Assembly (NCBI RefSeq): GCF_002159915.1
Contig: NZ_NFJP01000001.1
Location: 268,632 to 332,631 of the forward strand
DNA: 64,000 bases
Direction: 5' to 3'
From: Gordonibacter sp. An230
GTDB lineage: Bacteria; Actinomycetota; Coriobacteriia; Coriobacteriales; Eggerthellaceae
Numbering within the stretch: position 1 is the first letter of the stretch; each line of letters begins with the position of its first letter. Made by a program: the position numbers and the translations under genes. Positions 18,254 to 26,131 of this stretch are shown piece by piece. The notes beneath the pieces are model-generated. The model saw only the letters and a program-made list of their open reading frames with translations. It did no database searches and was not told the DNA's origin.

Positions 18254-19090
18254 GTGCTGCGAAACGAAAGGTACGGTATTTTGGTCGCCAAGCGTCCAGT
18301 AAAATGGAACACGAGCCTTGCCGCGAAAGCGCTAGCGGTTGGATGCGCGTCATGCCTTGTTGTCGGATGCATCGGGATCGGAATCGCCTCCGCAGGCGTC
18401 GCTGCCGATTCCGATGTCGATTCGTTTGGCATCGACATGACGCGCATCGAAAATGACGAGGCTGCTTCCGACCCAGAGCCTTCCGAGGAGGCTTCTCGTG
18501 AGGCGAATGTGCTGGCAAGCGCCTCCGTTCGCGATATCTCCCAGGGCATCGCCGCCATTGAGGAGGAAGAGGAGGCCGCCCGCATCGCCGCCGAGGAGGC
18601 TGCCCGCGCTGAAGAGGAGGCGCGCATTGCTGCTGCTGAGGCTGCGAAAGCCCGGCAGCAGGCTCAAGCGGCGCGAGAGGCTGCCGCGGATGCGCTGGCC
18701 GGATTGCCCGATGTCGATTGGAGCGTAGGCGAGGAAGAATTCGTGTCGGCGTGGACGGCCCGCATCGATGCGTATCTCGCGGGGTCGCCATTGGCGGGGC
18801 AGGGAAAGACGTTTGCGGAGGCCGCTTGGAACAACGGCGTAGATCCGCGATGGTCGCCCGCTATATCCAACACCGAGAGTTCAAAGGGTGCGCATTGCTT
18901 CGCCCCTTACAACGCTTGGGGCTGGGGCGGCTCGGGCTGGAGCAGCTGGGAAGAGGCCATCAACGCGCACGTGGCGGGGCTCGCATCCAGTTACGGCTAC
19001 TCCATCACTTATGCGTCCGCTACGAAGTACTGCCCGCCGAACGCCGATCACTGGTTCAGCGCCACGCTCTCCCAGATGAAGCTGATCTAG
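18254..19090 (+). CDS. Exported glucosaminidase/lysozyme-like protein
   Basis: A 278-residue protein with an N-terminal signal or anchor helix (basic residues, then LAVGCASCLVVGCIGIGIASA). A Glu/Ala-rich predicted coiled coil follows at about residues 100-155 (EEEEEAARIAAEEAARAEEE), then a C-terminal domain of ~120 residues. The C-terminal text VDPRWSPAISNTESSKG, YNAWGWG, WSSWEEAINAH and KYCPPN is typical of lysozyme-fold peptidoglycan glucosaminidases, with the glutamate of NTESS the likely catalytic residue. The coiled coil may anchor or regulate the hydrolase at the cell wall. The GTG at 18254 has GGAG four bases upstream; a TTG at 18281 behind GAAAGG is an alternative. Confidence 0.75.
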   Translation: MLRNERYGILVAKRPVKWNTSLAAKALAVGCASCLVVGCIGIGIASAGVAADSDVDSFGIDMTRIENDEAASDPEPSEEASREANVLASASVRDISQGIAAIEEEEEAARIAAEEAARAEEEARIAAAEAAKARQQAQAAREAAADALAGLPDVDWSVGEEEFVSAWTARIDAYLAGSPLAGQGKTFAEAAWNNGVDPRWSPAISNTESSKGAHCFAPYNAWGWGGSGWSSWEEAINAHVAGLASSYGYSITYASATKYCPPNADHWFSATLSQMKLI

Positions 19091-19218
19091 CGTTTCCGGA
19101 TGAGTCGAACTCTTCTGCCGGTTGCTTTCTGCAGGTGTTGCCGAGGCAGAAGCGGGGTGCGGGCGGGCAAGTGGTCTTTTGCGAGGCGAGCGCGACGCAA
19201 GAACGGACAGCGGGCGAC

Positions 19219-19265
19219 GGAGTCGAGGCGGTGGGGGGCAACCCCCACCGCCTCGACTCCTTTTT
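19219..19265 (+). terminator. Perfect 19-bp intrinsic terminator with GNRA loop
   Basis: The left arm 19219-19237 and right arm 19242-19260 are perfectly complementary over 19 bp, closed by a GCAA tetraloop and followed by TTTTT (19261-19265). It terminates the exported hydrolase gene 129 bases after its stop. Confidence 0.92.
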
Positions 19266-19474
19266 GGGCAAGGCGTTTCGGTTCGCGTTCTCGACCAACT
19301 GGGAGGCGATCTGCGAAGAGGCGCACCTTCGCGGCTTCTCGTGCGGCCGGCGTCGACATGCTCGGTCCTTTCGCCGCGCTTTCTTGGGGCCAACGCTAAG
19401 GGATGGGAGGGCCGTTCGTTTTTGTGTGGGGAGATGCTCCGACCTCCCTCCAATCCCGGCTCCCGAGCTTCTGT

Positions 19475-19665
19475 CCCTCGATCCTGGCCTTCGACCCCGG
19501 TTTCCGGCTCAGATCCCCGGCCCTCGATCTCGGTTTTCGAACTCCGGCTTCCCGGGCTCGACTTTCAAAACCGTGGTCCCTCGATCTCGGCTCCCCATCC
19601 CGATCCCTCGATCTCGGCTCCCAGCTTGTTGATTCCGGCTCCCCATCCCGATCCCTCGATCCCGG
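19475..19665 (+). repeat. Irregular GC-rich tandem repeat cluster
   Basis: The 13-mer CCCTCGATCYYGG occurs five times (19475, 19521, 19578, 19605, 19653), and a 26-base block is repeated exactly at 19588-19613 and 19636-19661. It lies in the 550-base non-coding stretch between the terminator and the trkA-type genes. No protein frame of interest crosses it. Confidence 0.7.
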
Positions 19666-19702
19666 TTCCCTGTCTGCGCTCTTCCGTTGCCCCGTTGACG
19701 GA

Positions 19703-19718
19703 TGTTTCGCGTGAAACA
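19703..19718. other. parS-like ParB binding site (one mismatch)
   Basis: TGTTTCGCGTGAAACA differs from the widely conserved parS consensus TGTTTCACGTGAAACA at one position. The outer arms extend the symmetry to GATG/CATC (19701-19720). It is intergenic. Confidence 0.8.
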
Positions 19719-19816
19719 TCCAGGCTTTTATGCTGTCCGTGCATGCAGGGGCTGATTGCAGTATCCTATGCGCTGGACGAAAACGGCGCGTGCGCGCGCC
19801 CGGCGAAAGGATCGGT

Positions 19817-20482
19817 ATGAGCAATGTGATCGTCGTTGGCTGCGGTCGCGTCGGCTCCCAATTGGCGAGCATGCTGTCCGACAACGGCAGCAACGTATGC
19901 GTGATCGACCGCAACCCCGACGCGTTCGCCAATCTGGGACGGAACTTCAACGGTTCCACGGTGCAAGGCGTCGGCTTCGATGAGGAGACGCTGGTGAAGG
20001 CGGGCGTCGAGGACTGCGACGTCATGGCTGCTGTCACGCAGTTCGACAACACGAATCTCATGTGCGCCGAGGTGGGCAGCAGGCTGTTTGGCGTGCCGCA
20101 CGTCATCGCCCGTCTGTACAATCCCGATCATGAGCGCGCTTACATGCAGCTGGGTATCGACTACGTGTGCGGCACATCGCTTGTGGCCGAAGACGTGTTC
20201 AGCAAGATCGTGTCCGGCCACGGGGCGCACCTCGACACGTTCGGCGAGTTCGAAGTGCTGCGCTTCTCGCTCGACCTCAGTTGGCGCGAGGGGGACAAGC
20301 GCACCATTCGCGTGTCCGAGATAGAGCGCGATCACGATATCCGCATCATCGCGTTCGAGCGCGGCGACGGTTCGGCCAGCTCCATCCCCACGCGCGACTC
20401 CATTCTCTATAACGGCGACTCGGTGCTCGTGTGCGTGCGTCATGAGCTGATAGAGTCGTTTTCAAAGTACGTGCAGGATTGA
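19817..20482 (+). CDS. TrkA-family potassium uptake regulator, first copy
   Basis: A 221-residue cytoplasmic regulator with an N-terminal Rossmann (RCK) domain. It has VIVVGCGRVGSQLASMLS as the dinucleotide-binding loop, VIDRNPDAF with the acidic end of strand two, and AAVTQFDNTNLM, followed by a C-terminal TrkA_C domain (IPTRDSILYNGDSVLVCV). It should gate a TrkH/KtrB potassium channel in response to nucleotides; no channel gene is in the window. The ATG at 19817 follows GAAAGG. A second trkA-type gene follows, as in actinobacterial ceoB-ceoC pairs. Confidence 0.9.
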   Translation: MSNVIVVGCGRVGSQLASMLSDNGSNVCVIDRNPDAFANLGRNFNGSTVQGVGFDEETLVKAGVEDCDVMAAVTQFDNTNLMCAEVGSRLFGVPHVIARLYNPDHERAYMQLGIDYVCGTSLVAEDVFSKIVSGHGAHLDTFGEFEVLRFSLDLSWREGDKRTIRVSEIERDHDIRIIAFERGDGSASSIPTRDSILYNGDSVLVCVRHELIESFSKYVQD

Positions 20483-20737
20483 TGGTTTCGGTGTTCCGGC
20501 GATCGGAGGGCGGTTCTTCGCAGCGAGCGGGCTCGCCCCTTTCGCATCGACTTGTTTTTCCGTACGCGTAGCTCGCGCAAAGCGCTTTTGCGCGAGCGCG
20601 TGGAGAGGGATTGGACGGAGCGCCGACTCGCTTGGCGTGCGAGGCGGCCTCGGCCGTGACGTTCGCCTTTTGAGGTTGCCGACGGAGGCGCTCGACGATT
20701 GCGTCGGACGGGCGGTTCGCAGCAGAAAGGAACGGCT

Positions 20738-21415
20738 ATGTACATTGTGATCGCAGGAGGCGGCAAGATCGGCGAGTACCTTGCGAGCGTGCTGCTTTCG
20801 AGTGGTAACGACGTGGCGGTGATCGAGAAGGACCTCGCTACGGCGGATCGCCTGTCGGTGGTACTGCAAGGTCGCTATCTCGTTATTCGCGGCGACGGAT
20901 GCGATTCGAAGTATCAGGAGGATGCGGGTATTCGTCGCGCCGACGTGTTCGTGGCCACCACTGGCCAGGACGACAACAACCTCGTGTCGTGCGAGATCGC
21001 GCAGCGCGTGTTCAACGTGCCGCGCTGCATTGCGCGCGTGAACAGCCCTAAGAACCTTCGTATCTTCAAGGAGGTGGGCATCGAATGCGTATCGTCAACC
21101 ACGCTCATCGCGAACCTTATCGAAGAGGAGACGCTTCTGGGCAGCATGAGCGTGGCCTCGTCGCTGACGCACGGTAACGTGGTGCTGGCCGAAATCGTTG
21201 TTCCGCGCATGCGCCACCATTCCAACGAGGACGGTATCCTCGCATCGTCCATTCCCATGCCGCCGAACAGCCTCATCGCCGCTGTGTCGCCCAAGGACGA
21301 TGACAACGTGGAAGTGGTGAGTGAGGATTCGGTGCTCTATCCGGGCGACAAGGCGATTGTCGTGGTGGATACCGAGGTGCTCGATCAGGTGCGCGCCCTG
21401 TTCAAGTCGCTATAG
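20738..21415 (+). CDS. TrkA-family potassium uptake regulator, second copy
   Basis: A 225-residue RCK protein: MYIVIAGGGKIGEYLASVL gives the GxGxxG loop, VIEKDLATAD the strand-two acid, and ATTGQDDNNLV the typical loop. A C-terminal TrkA_C domain ends the protein (EDSVLYPGDKAIVVV). The ATG at 20738 follows AGAAAGG. It is separated from the first copy by 255 bases without a gene, and the two differ enough to be a heteromeric pair rather than a recent duplication. Confidence 0.9.
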   Translation: MYIVIAGGGKIGEYLASVLLSSGNDVAVIEKDLATADRLSVVLQGRYLVIRGDGCDSKYQEDAGIRRADVFVATTGQDDNNLVSCEIAQRVFNVPRCIARVNSPKNLRIFKEVGIECVSSTTLIANLIEEETLLGSMSVASSLTHGNVVLAEIVVPRMRHHSNEDGILASSIPMPPNSLIAAVSPKDDDNVEVVSEDSVLYPGDKAIVVVDTEVLDQVRALFKSL

Positions 21416-21466
21416 AGGCTTGCGTCTAGCCATTTTCGAATCTGCGTTGCGCTTCCGTTCAGGAGG

Positions 21467-21979
21467 CTATCGAGCCGCAGCCAGCTCCTCAAGGGCTTCG
21501 GGAGGGGTGTGGGCGCACGTGCCGTCACCCAGCGCGATCACTTGCACGGGATCGCCGGGCTTCACCTCTCCGCCCTCCAACGCCACGAAGAACACGCCCT
21601 CGCGGGGGAAGATGCAGTCGCCGGCCAGGTGGTAGATGGCGCACTTCGTGTGGCACACTTTGCCGATCTGCGAGAGCTCCAAGACCGCCCCGCCTACGCG
21701 CAAACGCGTGCCCAGCGGCAATGACAGCAGGTCGATACCCTCGGTGGTGACGTTCTCCGCGAAATCGCCCTCGGCCACGTCAAGGCCCATGGCTCGCGCC
21801 TTTTCGATGGACTCCCACGCCAAAAGCGAAACCTGTCGGTGCCAGTCGCCGGCGTGCGCATCGCCCGCCATGCCGCGGTTCTCCTCGATGGTGGCACCGT
21901 TCGCGCACGGCGTCTTGCGTCCGCCCTTGCATCGTGACACGTTGACGGATCGGACGCTCCCCGCCGCTAGATTCTCCAT
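21467..21979 (-). CDS. MOSC-domain protein
   Basis: A 170-residue single MOSC domain, the family of molybdenum-cofactor sulfurase C-termini and YiiM/YuaD proteins. Seen: RSVNVSRCKGGRKTPC, AGDAHAGDWHRQVSLL, GDFAENVTTEGIDL, VGGAVLELSQIGKVCHTKC with the conserved cysteine, and GVFFVALEGGEVKPGDPV. It probably handles sulfur or reduces N-hydroxylated compounds with Mo-cofactor, or serves cofactor maturation; a role in supplying the Mo enzymes of this organism is possible but not shown. It converges with the second trkA gene. Confidence 0.87.
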   Translation of the reverse strand: MENLAAGSVRSVNVSRCKGGRKTPCANGATIEENRGMAGDAHAGDWHRQVSLLAWESIEKARAMGLDVAEGDFAENVTTEGIDLLSLPLGTRLRVGGAVLELSQIGKVCHTKCAIYHLAGDCIFPREGVFFVALEGGEVKPGDPVQVIALGDGTCAHTPPEALEELAAAR

Positions 21980-22066
21980 GGCGCCACCCTTCCTTAAAAC
22001 ATAGCAACTCAGTAGGAATAATGATACTCGATTAAGAATAAAGACGTCAAGCGCTACCGCTGTTGC

Positions 22067-22186
22067 TAGCAGAGAAATCGATTTATGAACGATTTTTCGA
22101 GGCGGTTTTAACGCCTGCCGATCATAACACCAGGTTGCGAAAAGTTAGTCGAAGCCCTTTTCGTTCATAAGTCGATTTTTCTGCTA
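22067..22186. repeat. 26-base imperfect inverted repeats between MOSC gene and purB
   Basis: Copies at 22067-22092 and 22161-22186 are inverted relative to each other with two mismatches (core TTATGAACGA / TCGTTCATAA), 68 bases apart. The enclosed 120-base AT-rich unit resembles a miniature inverted-repeat element or a large operator. It lies in the divergent promoter region of the MOSC gene and purB. A palindrome CCGTATACGG follows at 22299-22308, about 40 bases before purB. Confidence 0.6.
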
Positions 22187-22350
22187 AGGTAAAAGTGCGG
22201 GCGGCTACAAGCATTGCGCCACCGTTGCGGAGGTGCTGGCACAGGACGACGAACGCGCCGCCCCTCGGCGCTTTCCGTGAAAATACGCCAGGGGGGTGCC
22301 GTATACGGTAAGCTAAGACCATCAGGCGGAATAGGGTGAAAGGGACCGGC

Positions 22351-23694
22351 GTGATCAACCGTTACACGCGCCCGGCTATGGGCGCCATCTGGGAACTCGA
22401 GAACAAGTTCTCCATCTGGAAGGAAATCGAGGTGCTGGCGTGCGAGGCGCAGGCCGAGCTGGGGAAGTCCGGCATCACGAAGGAGGAGGCCGCGTGGATC
22501 CGCGCGCATGCCGACTTCACCGTGGAGCGCATCGACGAGATCGAGAAGGTGACGAACCATGACGTCATCGCGTTCACCACGAACATGGCCGAGTACATCG
22601 ACGCCGACGTGCCCGAGGGCCAAGAGCCGCCGAGCCGCTGGGTGCACTACGGCATGACGTCGTCCGACCTGGGCGACACAGCGCTGTCCTACCAGATCAC
22701 GCAGGCCATCGACATCATCCTCGAAGACATCAAGCAGCTGGGCGAAACGTGCAAGCGCCGCGCGTTCGAGTTCCAGGAGACGCTCTGCGTGGGCCGCACC
22801 CATGGCATCCACGCCGAGCCCATGACGTTCGGCATGAAGTTCGGCAGCTGGGCCTGGGCCCTCAAGCGCGCCCAGACGCGCATGGAGGAGGCCCGCAAGG
22901 TGGCCGCCACGGGCGCCATCTCGGGCGCGGTAGGCACGTATTCCAGCATCGACCCGTTTGTGGAGCAGTACGTGTGCGAGAAGATGGGGCTCTCTCCCGA
23001 TCCTCTGTCCACGCAGGTGCTCGCGCGCGACCGTCACGCACAGGTCATGTGCGCGCTGGCCGTGACCGCCGCCACGCTGGAGAGCATCGCCATGCAGGTG
23101 CGCCTCTTGCAGCAGTCCGATGTGATAGAGGCCGAGGAGCCGTTCACGAAGGGCCAGAAGGGCTCGAGCGCCATGCCGCACAAGCGCAACCCCATCACGG
23201 CTGAGCGCGTCTGCGGCCTCGCGCGCGTGGTGAAGTCCAACGCGCAGGTGGCGCTCGACGACGTGGCGCTGTGGTACGAGCGCGACATCAGCCACTCCGG
23301 TGCCGAGCGCGTGGCGCTGGCCGACAGCTTCATCGCGCTCGACTATATGTTCGGCAAGATGCAATGGATGCTCGACGGCCTGCAAACCTACCCCGCCAAG
23401 ATGGAGCATAACCTGTGGCGCACGCGCGGCCTCATCTTCAGCTCGAAGGTGCTGCTGGCGCTCGTGCAGACGGGCATCACGCGCGAGGACGCCTACGTGA
23501 TCGTGCAGCGCAACGCCATGAAGGTGTGGGAGGATATCCAGAACGCGGTGGACGGCCCCACCTACCGCGAGCGCTTGGAGGCCGACCCCGAGGCGAACCT
23601 GACGAAGGAAGTGCTCGACGAGATCTTCGACCCGTGGGACTTCCTCACCCGCAAGGACGTGGTGTTCGACCGTCTGAACGGGCTGGAGTTCTAA
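22351..23694 (+). CDS. purB: Adenylosuccinate lyase
   Basis: PurB cleaves adenylosuccinate and SAICAR to fumarate plus AMP or AICAR in purine synthesis. The GTG at 22351 gives V-INRYTRPAMGAIW, the normal N-terminus, and lies five bases after AAAGGGA; the frame extends to a GTG at 22336 with no such support. Family motifs include HYGMTSSDLGDTALSYQ, GRTHGIHAEPMTFG and the signature GSSAMPHKRNP. The length of 447 residues is normal. The stop TAA overlaps the ATG of the following (frame-interrupted) gene as TAATG. Confidence 0.96.
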   Translation: MINRYTRPAMGAIWELENKFSIWKEIEVLACEAQAELGKSGITKEEAAWIRAHADFTVERIDEIEKVTNHDVIAFTTNMAEYIDADVPEGQEPPSRWVHYGMTSSDLGDTALSYQITQAIDIILEDIKQLGETCKRRAFEFQETLCVGRTHGIHAEPMTFGMKFGSWAWALKRAQTRMEEARKVAATGAISGAVGTYSSIDPFVEQYVCEKMGLSPDPLSTQVLARDRHAQVMCALAVTAATLESIAMQVRLLQQSDVIEAEEPFTKGQKGSSAMPHKRNPITAERVCGLARVVKSNAQVALDDVALWYERDISHSGAERVALADSFIALDYMFGKMQWMLDGLQTYPAKMEHNLWRTRGLIFSSKVLLALVQTGITREDAYVIVQRNAMKVWEDIQNAVDGPTYRERLEADPEANLTKEVLDEIFDPWDFLTRKDVVFDRLNGLEF

Positions 23695-23710
23695 TGTTTG
23701 AAGTGACAAT

Positions 23711-23719
23711 GGGGGGGGG
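23711..23719 (+). repeat. Nine-G homopolymer, candidate phase-variation tract
   Basis: Nine consecutive G lie six codons into the reading frame starting at 23694. With nine the frame stops after 11 residues; with eight (or eleven) it joins the 442-residue nuclease frame. Such tracts slip readily during replication. A sequencing error in the run is the main alternative. Confidence 0.7.
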
Positions 23720-23743
23720 TATTCGATAGTGTTCTCCTGATAG

Positions 23744-23782
23744 GGCTAGCGCTACCGCTGATTGCGGCGGCACTAGCCCTTT
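23744..23782 (+). other. Imperfect hairpin overlapping the nuclease 5' end
   Basis: AGGGCTAG and CTAGCCCT pair with an inner CCGC/GCGG segment. It could act as a purB terminator, but it falls within the codons of the presumed N-terminal membrane helix and has no T-run, so this may be coincidental. Confidence 0.35.
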
Positions 23783-23802
23783 GCGCATGCGCTCTATGGT
23801 CG

Positions 23803-25131
23803 ATGAAAGATTATTACCATAGGCGTATGCGTGAAGAGTTCTACAAAGAGTACGGCGTGAAGCCCCAGCCCTTCTTTCGCGTTCATGTGCGGAGGAAGCG
23901 AGAGGGGGCTGGTGTTTTCGCTCTCGACTTTCCACGCTGGACGTTCCCCAACAAGGATGGCTCGAAGGATGGAAGGCGCAACGGCAATCGCGTGCAATGG
24001 GGTTCTTGCCGTTTGCGCATCGGACGGTTTCTTGTTGCGTGCGCAAGCCCATGGCATACGCTTCTGCTCGTTGAAGAGCTGCGGGGAAAGGGAGTTCCGA
24101 TAGCGCGATGTCTCGAAGAGCGAGACGGCTATGAGCGGTTCGTTCGCAAAAGAATCGGGTGGGAGTCGGCTTTTCGCGCGCAATCGATCTACGAATGGTG
24201 CTTTTCCCAGGGGAAGCGCGACAAGAAAGCGGCTGGCGATGCGTTCGAGCGATTCTGTGCGCAGCTGTATGAGCGGATGGGCTGCAAAGTGCATGTCACG
24301 TCAAGCTCGAATGACGAGGGGCGCGACATAGAGCTTGTGACCCCTGAGGGAAAGACGGCGATCGTCGAATGCAAATGCTACGCTCCCGACCAGTCGGTAG
24401 GTCGCGAACTCGTGCAGAAGCTTGCCGGCGCCAATCGAAAGTGCAAAGCTGATCGTATGATTTTTATCACCACTGGCAAGTTTTTGCCGACTGCCAGGCA
24501 ATGGGTTCGCGAGATCGATGACGATTTTGAGCTAGTGGACGGCTTTCGGTTGGCGCGCATGGTTGAGGAGGTGCGCCAAAAGGGACGTGCGCCCTCTCTC
24601 GACGAGTGGAAACTCTCCTTGGAGGGTATCGCGTCTTACTACCCTCCCGATTTTCCTCCCGGCAGGGCATATCCTCCGGTTTCGACGTGGGCTTCCCGCG
24701 ACGTCTTCTGGAGATCATTTTGGCTGGGCATCGGATTGCTCGGAGCTTCTCTTGTTTCGGCGCTGGCTGTGATGCATTTCGCTCCTCTGTCTTCTGCGGC
24801 CATCTCCCTTCGCGGGATAGCTCCGGCATGCTTGGGCGCGCTGGCGCCTTCGTCGGAGTACGTCCTTCCCGACAGCGATAGTCGGTACTACTCGCGGGAG
24901 GAGCTCGAAGCGCTGTCCGATTGGGAGTTGTATGTCGGGCATAACGAGATATACGCACGACACGGAAAAGGCTTTTTGCAGGATGATCTGGCTGAACATT
25001 TCTCCCAATGCAGCTGGTACGTTCGGCTTTACACCCCCGAAGAGTACGATGCCCTGCCTTCTCTGCTCAACGAATACGAGCAGGCAAACTCCGATCTTAT
25101 GTGGGAGGTGAGAGGTGAGCGGGGCGTGTGA
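23803..25131 (+). CDS. Membrane-anchored Mrr-like nuclease with YARHG domain
   Basis: The uninterrupted part is 442 residues. Residues ~140-260 form a restriction-endonuclease-like (Mrr_cat) domain with the PD-(D/E)xK pattern: Glu149 in AFERF, Asp175 in GRDIEL and Glu189-Cys-Lys191 in AIVECK. A membrane helix at ~303-324 leads to a C-terminal YARHG domain (NEIYARHGKGF at 381-391), usually extracytoplasmic. The ATG at 23803 has no ribosome site; the likely true start is 23694, out of frame by one G. Mrr-type nucleases cut foreign or modified DNA; tied to the membrane with an external YARHG domain it could sense envelope damage or incoming DNA. That role is inference. Downstream lie decayed genes. 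Confidence 0.75.
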   Translation: MKDYYHRRMREEFYKEYGVKPQPFFRVHVRRKREGAGVFALDFPRWTFPNKDGSKDGRRNGNRVQWGSCRLRIGRFLVACASPWHTLLLVEELRGKGVPIARCLEERDGYERFVRKRIGWESAFRAQSIYEWCFSQGKRDKKAAGDAFERFCAQLYERMGCKVHVTSSSNDEGRDIELVTPEGKTAIVECKCYAPDQSVGRELVQKLAGANRKCKADRMIFITTGKFLPTARQWVREIDDDFELVDGFRLARMVEEVRQKGRAPSLDEWKLSLEGIASYYPPDFPPGRAYPPVSTWASRDVFWRSFWLGIGLLGASLVSALAVMHFAPLSSAAISLRGIAPACLGALAPSSEYVLPDSDSRYYSREELEALSDWELYVGHNEIYARHGKGFLQDDLAEHFSQCSWYVRLYTPEEYDALPSLLNEYEQANSDLMWEVRGERGV

Positions 25132-25144
25132 CGATTTCGCGCGA

Positions 25145-25465
25145 TCTGACTCCCAGTCAGCGAGGGCGTAGTCGTCGATGTATTGGCGGGTGTAAACAGC
25201 GCGCCAGATGGTGAGGGTTCCTTGTCGAAGGTGTAGAACACGCCAGGTGGGAGCGGTGGCCCCTCCAGTCGAAGGCGTCGTTGAAAAACAGCTTTCCTGA
25301 AGCGGGCGTATCGCTGATCGGGGCGACTGTTTCCTCGATGCTGTGGTAGGTGCGCAGCGCGGCGGCGAGGGACTTTTGCGCTTCGCCAAGGCAAACGACG
25401 ATGGACTTCGGGATGGACTTCGGGTCGAACGTGTCCGCGAGCGGCAGCGTATCTCGTGTATCAGG
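25145..25465 (-). pseudogene. Decayed gene of unknown function
   Basis: On the minus strand about 65 codons read as protein-like text (DTFDPKSIPKSIVVCLGEAQ, LRTYHSIEETVAPISDTPAS, LFFNDAFDWRGHRSHL). The sense then jumps frame to VFYTFDKE and again to LTIWRAVYTRQYIDDYALAD. There is no start codon, and at least two frameshifts. I do not recognise the family. It sits directly downstream of an antitoxin-like remnant and may be its former partner. Confidence 0.45.
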
Positions 25466-25544
25466 GGCCCTGATGGGCGAAGATGCATCGCATTCGCTCG
25501 CCTCGTTCCGCTTGACTGGCGGTTTCCTCGCGGCACTGCGCTTC

Positions 25545-25730
25545 TATCTCGGCATTCCTGCGGCTTTTGCCCAGAGTGTTCGTGATGTCGTTTGTTCTCG
25601 TGCGTTTCGCAGTCGATCGCCATGAGGCCCGATTTCCGCTTTTGGTCATGAGCCAGGCTCTTGGCTTTCGCGTGCCAAGTCGCACGCCTCGTTGAGGTTG
25701 GCGCGCAAGTCGCTGATCGGGCATATGCGA
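25545..25730 (-). pseudogene. Remnant of a Phd/YefM-type antitoxin
   Basis: Minus-strand frames read ISDLRANLNEACDLARESQEP, then after a frameshift LMTKSG, then after another KSGLMAIDCETHE. Joined, these follow the Phd/YefM antitoxin pattern (DLRAN...N-E...EPVFMTKNGK...LMAIDxETHE). Two frameshifts and an early TGA (complement of 25646-25648) show that it is dead. Confidence 0.5.
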
Positions 25731-26083
25731 GGAAGAGGGGGCGGAAAGGCTGTCCGGGGCGGTCGACCAGCTGCCCTCGCAAGGCCGGCTCCAATCGTAT
25801 TTCCAAGGCTGGGTGAACGCATAAGAGTCGGTTCGGAGCTCGGCTCAAACTGTAATGGGGGCAGGAAGCTTCGCTGTTCGTGAAGGCGTTTTTTGTGGGT
25901 AGGGTGGGATTGTCGGCATGCGCGGCGAGCGGCATCGACACGGCGCTTTGGCTATCCGACTTCCCGCAGGAGGGGCCGTCGGGCATGCATGGCGGGTGGC
26001 TGCCGATTGGGCAACGGGGGCTGCGTTCGAACGAGAGGCATTCTTCCTGGCGGCGACGTAGGTCCCTTGCGCCGATGCGCGTC
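25731..26083. other. Gene-free stretch
   Basis: No convincing frame on either strand; the long minus-strand frame through here is a by-product of high GC and has no motif. Confidence 0.5.
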
Positions 26084-26117
26084 GGTGCGGCCCTGGCTGA
26101 CCTGCCAGGGCCGCACC
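26084..26117 (-). terminator. Perfect 14-bp hairpin after the Old-Yellow-Enzyme gene
   Basis: The arms 26084-26097 and 26104-26117 are exactly complementary (GGTGCGGCCCTGGC with its partner) around a six-base loop, 15 bases beyond the stop of the minus-strand reductase gene. There is no T-run on the minus strand. Confidence 0.6.
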
Positions 26118-26131
26118 TTGAGGGGGCTTTC

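Larger units (their letters stand above)
23694..23802 (+). other. Out-of-frame 5' end of the nuclease gene
   Basis: The ATG at 23694 overlaps the purB stop and has GGAG about six bases upstream. It opens a frame that reads MFEVTMGGGIR and stops at 23727 because of the nine-G run at 23711-23719. If one G is removed, the same start reads through into the nuclease frame and adds an N-terminal membrane helix (LLIGLALPLIAAALALCACAL). The quality of that helix and the coupling to purB argue that this is the true 5' end of the gene. Confidence 0.7.

Noticed and set aside
24715..25986. Minus-strand frame of 423 codons over the nuclease end and the decayed region
   Set aside because: Covers the antisense of a real gene and mixes several former frames; only short parts look protein-like and those are reported as pseudogenes.
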